NCBI GenBank assembly: GCA_947172415.1
Contig: OX359193.1
Span: 4,272,501-4,336,500, forward strand
Length of the DNA: 64,000 nt
Source: Chondrosia reniformis
Lineage: Eukaryota; Porifera; Demospongiae; Chondrillida; Chondrillidae
Direction: 5' to 3'
Shown: positions 34,601 to 46,600 of the stretch, piece after piece
Numbering within the stretch: the stretch's first letter is position 1
How the letters are laid out: each line of letters starts with the position of its first letter
Position numbers and translations under genes: made by a program
The notes under the pieces: model-generated
What the model saw: the letters and a program-made list of their open reading frames with translations, nothing else
Database searches by the model: none
What the model was told of the DNA's origin: nothing

Positions 34601-37600
34601 TACAAAACTTTTTGACAGCCACCTTGTTGCCCGATTCCGCCACAAACTTCCCAATTTTTGCACGAAGTTCAGGCGATAAGAATGTGTATGTACCTCGAGG
34701 ACGTTTGCGTCTATCTTGAGACTCCATGGCTTCAACAACTTTGGTATTAGCTTTAGTGACCTCATCCTCTTTCTTCTTTGTTTCTTTTTTGGATAGATCA
34801 GGTAGATACGGCTTGCTGGAAGCGCTCGAGAACCAATTGTAGAAGGACATCATTGTTCTACTTGTAAGCTAGCTCCACGTGGCAATCACGTGATTAAGTA
34901 AAATTTTATCTTAGCCACTAATTTTATTGACGTGGAAGAAATCGTGAAACTCGCGAAAATTAAAGGACCACATAAATAAAGGGATTTACAGTATTTAAAT
35001 GAGTGTCCCTGTATGAATATGGTAGAATGTTTAATATTTCTAGTTTCTCTACTTTTTATGGAGCATAAGCTAGGAATTAGACATTTTACCATTTTTCGAC
35101 TGATGGTGAATATGTTGAAGCCTTGACTCTGGGGTCATGAAAACTGTCATGCTCAATAATAACTTTATTGCTCTCGCTCCTACAATACAACCCAGAAACT
35201 TTAGAGTATTTTTGCTTAAGAAGCAGTCCGAAAGCTTATTTCCTTTTTAGTTAGTTACATCATAGATAAACGAACAACAACGGGATAGGAAACAGAGACC
35301 GGATATTAGTATAAATTCCCTATGGTCTATAGGTAAAAGGTTTGTAACAGACCTGTATCTTAGCAACGATTGTTACGGGGCCGGAAAATGAGTGATTTCT
35401 GAGGCTATTCCGCAAATTCCATCCACAGTAAAGATCGTATTCGTCTTAAACTTAGCGGAAGCCACGTGATAACTCGTTACCTAGGCATTGTAGACTTCAC
35501 AAGTTTGTCTGCCTTCCTGTTTCAGAGAAGTAGGGCTTACAAGAAGACAACCTAAGAAGACTCGAACGTTTCAGCCCCAGAATTTGTCCTTCGTTACATT
35601 TTGGGTTAATTCATCGCTTTAATTGTTAGTAGTTTTGTTAGATGAAGTGCTTTACGAGAAAGTCATTATTATTTGTGGCCTTCTGTTCCCTAGTAAGACA
35701 ATTTTTGTTATGCCTCGTTCGTTTGAAGAAACAGTGACTAACCTATATATATAATACCTACATTGCATGAATTAACTTAAACTTTATATTAAATATTGTA
35801 AATAGATACATTTTTTCTTAATTAATTTTATTAAAGATCTGTTACCAATGTTGACATTTAATAATACAAGCAATTGTCTAAGATATTCATTAATTAATTA
35901 CAATTAATCTGATGTACATATAATTTTAACATAAAAGTATACTATTTGTTCAGTTCTCTTCTAAGTGCTTTGCTCTTGCTGATAAGTTTCTGGCTGTCTA
36001 GTTTGTATTCTTCTTTAAGCTGCTTGGTAAATGCATGGGCACGAATAGTCCTCCATTCCTCTACAAATTCTTCCAATAGTGATTTACTTCCTTCATTTGA
36101 AAGCTGACGGGATAAAAGTTCCCAATGGAACAGTAGGTCACTGTCTGCAAGTACAGCTTTCGTCACTTCTCCCCTGCTGATGGTACAGTTAATAAGATGT
36201 TGGCGAATAAGTTGCCTCATTAGAACATCTAGCCTGGTGAAAAATAAAAAAGCAACGTTGCTGACCTCAAAAAGACCTCCTCGATTGATTGCCTTGGTCC
36301 ATTCTTGGGTATATGTATAACAATCACTTTCTGGACCTGGTTGTGTCATTGCACTCAAGCAATCAACTACACAAGCTGCTTCTTCTGACTTACTCTTTTT
36401 GTATGTCTTTATTAATTTAAAGGGTATATAACCTGCCATATATCGAATGATATTTTCTTCATCTGCTCCCAATTGACTTTGGCTTTCAGTGGATGGTAGC
36501 TGGGAAGTTTGTTGCTTACCATCCTGCTGTATTGCTGTCACTAAGGCTTGGTTAAACAATAGTCTATTAACTGTTTGAGTCCATATAGGATCAGGTTTAA
36601 CTAGCCGAAGGCATTGGTGTAAGTCATTCCACAGTTTTGGTAGATGTGAAATCCTTTTCTGATAGAAGAGCTTGTAAGATTTCTCTTGCCTTAGGTCTAC
36701 AGGAGCCGTTGGGGCCGCTACACAACCACTAATCTCATCAAGAAGATCTTTACAAAAATCGGTATAAATCTCACTGTTCTCTTGCGCTCGAATCACATCC
36801 TTTAGCTGTTTCACTTCTTGATTCTGTCTCTTACCCCTTTCTGAAAATGTGTTAAAATGCACTCCGCTCTCTAAACTGTCTAAAGCGTCGTTAACTTGCT
36901 TCACAAAAGAATCGCTTACGTACGAGCATGCCGCCATGTTTGTTATTAACGAAAATGTCATCTGTTATATAGCTCTACAATTTCCGGTCTCCGTTTCCTA
37001 TCCCGTTGTTGTTTGTTTATCTATGGTTACATGCATATAACTGGCATCTTTGCACCAGTATTATCCAGTTGCTTGAGATTGGCTAGTCATGAGTAAGAGA
37101 ACTGTTCTAATAAACTGAAATACAAAATGTACTGCTACATGGTATGTGAACTACCATAATAATAAAAGTGGAGTATACTATTATTGTAACCCTAACTGCA
37201 CATAAAATGCTTGTAGTTATGTCTTAGCCTACTGTTTGCAATTAAAATAATACCAAGGTAAGTGTCCATTGTCAAAGAACTCATCAGCCACATTCACACA
37301 TACCTTGTGGTACCACTCATGACACTGGGTACACTGGATCATTGTGGACCCATCATCTTGTAGTCTGCAAACACAAAATACAGGTATAAATTCCACACAG
37401 GCCTTCTTATGCTGCTGCCTTCAAGTACAGATGTACATCTGTGGGAAAGGAGTATTCTTGCCTGCAACTAAGCAGGCATGCAGATGATTACGCATGACCA
37501 AACACCAACTCAAATGGTGTAGCCTTCACAGTGGCATGAACACTTGTGTTTAGTTGGTCTGGAAAGAAAAGAGTAACATGCAGTTACTAAGTACACAGAT

Positions 37601-40600
37601 TTGCAGAACTGAAGTATATACTCTTCAAAGGCAAAATGATTAGATAGAGTAGAATCACATTTGATATGAAGAAGTTAAAACTTACGCTGAACCTCAGGCA
37701 GCCATGTTGTCCAGGGAGCACTGCTTACATCTCCACTGCTGGCATTAAAGCGGCAAGCCAGCATTTCTTCCACCTTAGCATTTCCCCTTTCAACCAGTCC
37801 TTGTGATTGAGGGTGGCAAGCCCCATCCATTGATAATTGTTATCTCTCCTGGTCAGTCCACTATTAGTTTGTGGACAGTGCTGTTCAGAAATTCTGTACC
37901 GTTATCTGATTGGAGTATTTTTGGAGGACCAAAGTATGCAAACACTTTGGTGGACAGGTTTAATGCCACTTCCTTTGCACTTTTATGCATTAATAGAAAT
38001 AGAACAAGCATCTTGGACCAGTGGTCCATAAAATGGCCTACCCAGTGGTAGGGACCATCGGGGCGATGTCGCATATCAATGAGATCAATCTGCATGGAAC
38101 AAGAGACACTACCGATAATTGCCTTGCCTCTAATACTGCTCAACTTTTCTATACCTATGTATATACCTGGCCTCTTGTCATGAATCCAGATGATATTAAA
38201 GGGCCTTATTTCGCTGAAGCTTTTGGAGGCTACACACATTGCACAGATTCACAAATTTCTGAACCACTGACCAAGGTAGACACTCATAGTTAGAAGATAC
38301 ATACAGTAGAATCTCGTTAACATGAAATCCATGGGACTGCTTACAAATTTTGTGTTAATAGTATTTCGTTGTAACAGTATAATGCTTAAAGAGAAGTATA
38401 TTACTGGTACATTTTTGTCACGAATAGCCTTAAACCAAAGCACCAAAGCGTCCTCTACCTCTTCAAATTTTGCCATCCGTATAGACGCTTCCTTTTTGGC
38501 TCAAATGTTGGCATTTCAAAAGGGTTAAAGATACGGGTCTTGTCCTTGATTAAAGTTGAATTGGCAATTCCAAATTACTTTGCAATTCTACCTTTTGCAC
38601 CATGCTGACCACTGCTTTGTTCGATAGCCTTCAATATCTGCACCTTTTCTTTAATGGTTAACGATTTCTGCTTAGCCGCCATAATTAAATTTCGTATTAA
38701 ATGATTTTAACACTTTGTGCGCACCACATTTCTTTCACGTTAACCAATTTTTCGTGTTATCAAATTTTGTGTTAAAAGGATAATAATGTATGGGGAAGTA
38801 TAGCGCAAATATAGGGACCAATTAAAACTTACGTGTTAAGCGATTTTTCACGTTAACCGATTTTGTGTTAACGAGATTCTACTGTATGTATGTATGACAA
38901 AAAAATTTAAGAATGCAAATCATGCATGATCAGCTATTATTGTATTTCACTAACATACATACTACATGTATACATGGATGAATCACCCTGTTAGCTACTG
39001 CATCAATTTTGCATTTGAACACATGTGTGCACCTCAGCAGTCTTCTTATAGCCAAGCTGACCACGTTCTACTGTGCGAATACAATGGAGAATGTCAAAAA
39101 ATCCACCACAAATGCTACTCGCCGAAAGCTTCCTGGTAGTGTGGTGTCATTTGCATCCTATATGGGTACAAATGGGCATGATAGAATTGCAAAGGGTGCA
39201 TTTTACTCAATTTCATGTTTATTGTCAGAGAAATATGCATTGCATATGTTTGAATATAGCTGTTGATAGCTACCTTCTTCTTGGCTGGGCATGGAAGGCG
39301 CACAGTACTTTCTTGCAGCTGTCAGAGTCGTTGCAGTAAGATACATTTTACCGTAATCACACGTGGCAATCCCCATAGCATGCAGCTGGCTATATAGCTG
39401 GACTCGGGCCTAGCTAGCCAGACCAGGCAATCCATGGATTGTTGTGCGTTAATCTGCAGTTTGTGCAGGCCAATCCTCAGATCGTCTATACATTCCTCCA
39501 TCATGTCCTCTATTATATGAAAAATGAATATATCTGACCTGCAGAACAGTGATTCTAGCTATTGCCTAATAAGTTTGAGTTATATACCTTCAGTATTTGA
39601 AATTGTACTGCTCATCGGTTCAACAGTTTCCTCAAATAATAGCTCTTCTCATTCTACACACACATCAATATATGCGTCAAAAATAATGGAGCAGTAGCTA
39701 TAATTTTAGATTTAATTGACTGTGAGCTGTATAAGTTCAACATACCAAGCATATCATACATATAATCACTTGTAATTGGGAAAATGGAACCTAATTTGGC
39801 AGGTTTTGATGCTGTGGTAAACATCTGTTTGTGTTTGGTTCTAGGAGATTGGACAAATTCAGCTTGCATCTGAAATGTACTGTCTAGATTCATAAAGATG
39901 AAATGCAAAATATAGAAACAATACTATATGTTGTATATAGGATATATATAATACCTGATTTCTGCTTTGTACACTGTTCAAAGTGTAGCTTTGCATCTGT
40001 AAAATCAATCCACATTTTGCAAAAATGGCACTTAAATCCCTGCTCAAGTGCTTGACTATAGGTGGCATAACCTGGCTGCTCAAAACGATCCTTCAGCCCT
40101 CCAATTACATTGTCCATAGCCTTTTTTTTTTAAAGTAAATCCAACGAAAGTAGTCCTCTACAGAGCTTGGAAACTCTGGTGGTGCCAAGCCATCTTTAAA
40201 CCTAGAGGGGGCCCTACGCTTCTTGGATAAAGTTGGCTCTCCAATATCACACTTGACAACAAGTGCATTGACCTTCTGCCAAAAGGCTACAAAGGATGCA
40301 TCATTACAAATGCTCAGTCCTGCCTCTTGGCCTTCTGCAGCAGACATGCCCTTTTTCTGCAGTGTCTGATTGAGCATGTCTGTGTGACGCAGAATCAGCT
40401 CACCAATAACAATACCATAGAAGAAATTAAACTCCTTCATCTGGGCCTGAACACCATTAATTCTGGCTTTTGTCTCTGTGTCACGTGCGACGGTCAATAC
40501 TTCTGCCCATGTTTCTTTCAGAACTGCATAATTGGACATAATTGCTGCCAGCGAGTCGGCTCGCACTGTCCAGCGTGTTGGACAGAGGACACGCAAACCA

Positions 40601-43600
40601 GAACCATGGTGGTCACCATCTGAGGCTTTCTGTGCATGAAAAACCCCTCCCGACGAGGTGAATACTTTATGAGCTTAGTTATTTCATGAGCAGTCTCTCA
40701 ATCTTTTGGCGTCTTTCATTGCATTTGTGCCCCTAATGGCATCGCAGGCAGCAAGATTGATGGAATGGCCGTAGCAATGTGTGTACTTAGAAAGCGATTA
40801 CTATATGATTTGAACGTTGAACAGCTGAAATGTTGGCTAGCATGCCGAGGAACACGTAGGTCTGGAAGAAAGGCCCAATACTTCAACGGTAAACGACTAT
40901 TTAGGTTAGCGTACTACTATACTGTACTTGAGTATATACCGTTTTGTCGTTCTCGCATAAGTATATACCATTTTGTCATTCTCACTTGCTGTTAGGGTAA
41001 AAGACTACATTCGCCTAGGTTTAGACAAGAACATTATTGATCCAGACAAGGGGTCTAACATAACACGGAAGCTGGAACTTATTCAGAAAGCAGGCATTAA
41101 TGAAATAGTCATCCCAACTTACGAGCAGCACCCCAAACCCCAGATGATGGTTGGTCATCTAACTTAGGGGAATGGCCATTTGTGTCCTTTGCCAGCTTGT
41201 ATAAGAATTTTATAGAGAGGCCAGTTAGCATTCCAATTAGCACTGGCTCCCAGTCAGTTAACACTCCTGAGGAGTTTTACCTGAAGAATGTTGTGCTAAC
41301 AGCAGAAGAAGCTGCAAGATTGGAAGTGGGGACAGGAGGTCAGAGAACTAAAAGTGAATGGTTTCTGGCTAGATGAATTTGAGTCACCGCCTCAATAGCC
41401 AAGGATGTTGCTGCTTGTAGAACTGAGGATTTTCTACCTATAGTTAGACGCCACTTAGGATGTCAGTTTAGGGGTAATAAAGCTACATGTCATGGCCAGG
41501 CAAATGAAAGAAGTGCTTTGAACTGTTTCATGCAGCAATTAAAGGATGAGACAGTTGAGTTAACTGACTCGGGTCTAGTAGTAGATAGCCAAGATCATTG
41601 GCTTGGTGCTTCTCTAGATGCCATAATAACTGTGAGTAATGAGAAATGTGTCATTGAAATTAAATGTCCATATGCAGCTAGGAACATGACTGTTGAAGAA
41701 GCAATCAGCAACGTTAAGAGTTTTTGTTTATCAAGGACAGACAACAAAATTGTTTTGAAATCTACCCACAGGTACCACTACCAGATTCAGGTGCAGCTTT
41801 CTGTTTGCAAGGCTACCAAGTGCTACTTTGTGGTGTGGATGCCAAAAGACCTTTACTTCATGATTTGTGTATAGATAATGAGACTATTATACCAAAATTA
41901 AAAAAAAAAACATTTTATTTTCAGGAGTTGTTACCAGCACTAGCATCAGAAGGTATGTTGTAAGCATAATAATTGATATTCACGATATGCGTGCAGAAAC
42001 ATACATGTGGAGGTACTATACTGGCATTAAAAATATACTGAAAATGAAGCTTGATCACTCTCCATTCTTCCATTAACCTCCATAATGACCATTTTTTCTT
42101 TGAGGATCTTCAATTCTTCATTAACTTGCTTCTGTTGCTCCTCCACTGCTGTTAAACCTTTTTTTCAAGTTCTAACTGAAAAATCTCTAAGCTACCTTGA
42201 AGATCCTCTAACTTGGTCAGCCTTTGCCTGTACTCCGCAATATCATCAAAGACATAGTCTAAGACTTCCTCCCTGACCCTTTCAAAACCCTTCTCTATCT
42301 CCTCCTTAGAAATGCAGTGTTTTTCCTCTTCTGGCTTGTTGAGAGGCTGAACTTCAACTCCAATGCTGACATCTAGGCTGGGGACTGTATCACCATTAGT
42401 TGCATCCTTTAGCACTTCCCTAACTATTGCTTCAGAAGAATCTGCCTGAATATCATTCTCTTCTCCAACCTGCTTTTCTGGTCTTCATCCTTGACTAATA
42501 CTTAAAAATTTATAGCAGATGATGGATGATATACCTAGTAGTATATGTAGAATTACAGTGTACGTACGTATATGTTGTACATATGTGCCAAAATTAATTC
42601 TTATGACATGCTTACGTATGTAGTCTACGTACAGTAACAACGTCTTGCAGCCAGTGTGCGTTCGTATACGTAATCGATTCTAACCTAAACCGTAAGTAAT
42701 ATTCATTCGAAACTAAACGTAGCATCCTTCCCCTTTCCTTTCTGTCTTTGTTTAGATCTGGCATATTTTCTTTGTTGGAATTCTTCGCTGCTGCCCTTTT
42801 TGAACTCCCCACTAGCGATTTGTCATCCCGTACTATTTCTCCCTTTTGTCCTGGACAGGTTCCCTTTAGTTTCTTCAATTTAACTTCTTGACCAATCGTG
42901 AAGGGTGGCTTTGTGCTTAGGTTCCTTCTATTGACGTCGTATACGAATCCATCATATCCAATATACCCCAACCCAGTTTTCTCGATTTGCCGTTTCTCAG
43001 CTGCTTCTCTTTCTAGATCTCGATTTGAATGTCTACTGCGATGAAATTTTATCGCCTATTTATACCCATTTGCGCCTCTCAATTCCTGTCGACACAGTTG
43101 AGTTTTCCCTCCATATAATCTCGACCTAAATACCATTCGTTATCACTCGTCTCATCGTGTGCCACGCTCGAATTTCTGGTCAAGTCAGCATTTCTTTTGA
43201 TGCACACTGTACCAATTGCCACTGTGACCACAGTCAAATTGTACACACTAGTGGTGAAACCAACTATTACACGGTTCACACAAAAGTAAGTCATCGTAAG
43301 ATTCTGAATGTCTACAGTGGCAATAGAGTGGGATATAAAAGACTTTTTACTGGCTCCACATGCCCTAGGAACTGTAGATGAAGTGATTGGAAAGGGTGTT
43401 AGTCGGTTATTAGTAAAGCACCACAATAGGTGACCACAAAGTTTGTTCTGGTCAACGGTTATGTCCCTGAGGTCATCACCAAGAGCTGCATGCAGAGCAA
43501 AAGCAATGGTGAACAACCCACAATCTGAAGTGCCTCGTTGAAGCTGTACTGAAATATGGTGGATTTTCAGTCCACCTTTGTAATACTGATGTCAAGGTCT

Positions 43601-46600
43601 CTTTACAGTAGTGCCAGCTGTTCTTCCAGATTTGGGTGCATTTAATCAAAGGGTAATTTAACTGTCGTAGAAGTAGATGACTCCGTTCAAATAAGGTGAT
43701 ACCGCCCAATGGTTGTTACTAGAATGGATCTGTATAGCTGTAAGAACAATGACAATAGTAAGAAACCATTTAGTGCTGAGTTTGTTATTTCTTTACCATC
43801 TCAGGATAAAGACTTGAATTCACCATTCTGACAATGGAGTATATTCTGCAAACCTTTTAAGTGGGGAAATTGCTTTGACAGTAACTTGCTTGCTGCATAC
43901 ATATCTATACATCACTAAGCCAACTTCCATTTTGAAATCTAATTTTTTCAACAACTCCAAGAGTAAGAGCTTGGTTCCACATCTGTTTATCAATTAGAAC
44001 AGTTTTATATACAGTATATATGTGAATAGACTTGATTTTGTCTATATATGCATGCACAAGAGATGCATGGTAACAGCAGAGTACTCTGCATCATACTCAA
44101 AGATCACCAGCATGTACGTGTGTGTGTGTGTGTTGTTTCTTCGGTCTTTTGGATCTTCTAAAACTTTCTTGTGGCACTTGAGATTGTTTCTTGTCACAAT
44201 GCTAATTCTTACATTGGGAACCTTTATGGCATTTGCTAGTGCAAGGGACCTTGCAGGAACAAGAAGTGGAAGTACGTTTGTCTTACATTCACACCTAGAA
44301 GCAAAGAAGTCATTCTTTGGATTGCTCTTCAGGGCTGCTTCACGGAGAGATATTCTAGATCGGGACTTTCATCCTTCTACTGTAAAACCAAGGTCACCTT
44401 CATACTGCTCCAAAGCACCTTCACCATAGCAAGTGTTAAGAAAACCAAACTTACACCTGCATGAATGCAAGCATGAAATTGCAATTCCAAACAACCAAAG
44501 AACTTTCTATTGAAATATTCTTATTCAAACATATTGTGAGCATTTGGGATAACCTTACATCAGTCTGTACAGATGATAGGAGGCATTTAAACGTTCAACA
44601 GTAACACAAAGAAGCCTGTGTGCATCTGTTGATGTCCAGTCAATCCTAGGAACTCAGACACTAACAAATCTTCCTTAGAACCTGTTATATGCAAGGAACA
44701 ATTGACTTGCATATACAATGTTAATAGCACTTATATCTGTACCTATTTATGTGTAAAAGTGTACATAAGTATTTTAAAAGTGACAGTCAATGGAAGTTAT
44801 GGAGGAAATCCACATAACATAGTCCTTTCTTTGGACTCTCTTGAAAGCACTTCAGCAATGACCCCCATCTTAAGAAACCTATCCTTTTGATCTATCATTA
44901 GGGACATTTGTGGCAACACACACTGCAATGCAGTTTTTCTGACTGTTATTTCTCAGAAAATCAAAGGACATTGGTAGCAAGGCTGTTATGATAGTACCCC
45001 TGGTGGAAGACTAACAACGATGTCCCTCTTTTGAAGAGCTAAAACCAAAGCCTCTCTTTATTTATCCTTTAGTTCTATTATAACACTAAGTTGCTATGGT
45101 ACAAAATCGATTGCTGCTTCTATAAATCGTTTCTCCCCCCTTGCTGAGCCTTTGCAGTAATTGATACCTATTGACACCTTCGCATTATGGGTGCTCTGTA
45201 ATACAAGTTGCCTCACTGTAAGGATCAAGTGTTTGCAGTTTGACATCTTTTCCTCAATTTCTGTTATTTCATGAGAGCAAACACATTCTCTAGCAGTGAG
45301 CATCGTAACACATTTCCCGCCTCATAAGCATATATCTTTGGGATAGTACATAAGCACCTGTATTTATCGATGAATGTAAACACACAATCAAATGAAAGTT
45401 ATACACATTTAGCTACAGGATGCAACTAACCATACGTTATTCCCAAGTCTTTTAGATCCTTAGTCATCTGCTTCAGACAAAGAACCATTACTTTCGTTGC
45501 CTCAGTCTTCCCCGGCATCGCTCAAGTAGGGTTCATATCAATGTGCATGAGGTCTTCTTTGTTTGTGGATAGATCCACATGGTCATCATAGTCAGATGAC
45601 GAACAGGAGAGGTGGGCTTCTTTGTGTTTGACGTCTGCAATACTAGTTCGACTACTAGATTGATTTCCAGTCACTACTCCTACATCACGAACACACTCCC
45701 GAAATTTAACCGCAGTAGTAGAAGTTCTTACATAAGCATTGAAATTTTGATCTTTCTGAAGACTATAACCCCCCCCCCCCCATATACCTCATGCATGATC
45801 ATATTAAAATGGGTATCAAATGTCATAGTTTTTCATGCTCTACAACACTGCCAACACGTCAGTGGCCCTTTAAGAAATTATTTTATATGCAAGTCTAGTT
45901 TGCATATAAAGTACCGTAAATCTTCTAAAAATTCGAAACTCTAATTTTCGTAAACATTTCGCGATCTTGCACTGCAAACGCTCTAAAAATTCGAACTCTT
46001 CGCAAACTCTAAAGTTCGGAAACGCCCTCTAATTTCGGCAACGCATGTGTAAAATGGGCACTGCTACCGCTTTCCTGTCATGAACGTTCTCTTCCTCGTC
46101 GAAGCACACGAAATTCTCTCCAATATTGGGGCTCCAAACCTCTTTGTAGACATGATACCCACGAATAACGCATGATATCATGACAAAGAACGAGCCAGAA
46201 GCAGCCATTTTGTACCTCCCTAAAATGGCGTCAGAACGCCTCTAATTTCGCAAGAAGTCTCTAATTTTTGCAAGATGCGAACGAAGAGGCGCCTATTTCC
46301 TCCTAAACTTCGAATAGTAAGAATTGAAAAGTCTCAAAAGTTCATGAATTTTTAGAAGATTTACGGTAATATGTATACCATTTTTCTCACTACCTTAGGA
46401 AGTGGCTGGGAGAACATGTGTTACATGCCCTTGGCATAGACACCAAATCACTCTGGATACAGGAGAAAGTTTATATACAGCCATTGATCCAAAAGATCTA
46501 ACCAAAATGAGACCAGGATGTACAAAGGGGATCAAACAAAGGACCCACAAAGCAAAGATTAGCAATGGAGATGTATTTGTTCAGTTATCTGACCTTTCAA

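Noticed and set aside
35261..35302. Possible CRISPR-like or array repeat
   Set aside because: The only other copy is the inverted one at 36984-37025, so it is a transposon end. No repeat-spacer array was seen anywhere in the window.
44022..44429. Plus-strand 135-codon frame with a hydrophobic stretch
   Set aside because: Opposite to a better minus-strand relic (LREAALKSNPKNDFFASRC); the hydrophobic run reflects a GT repeat and AT-rich sequence.
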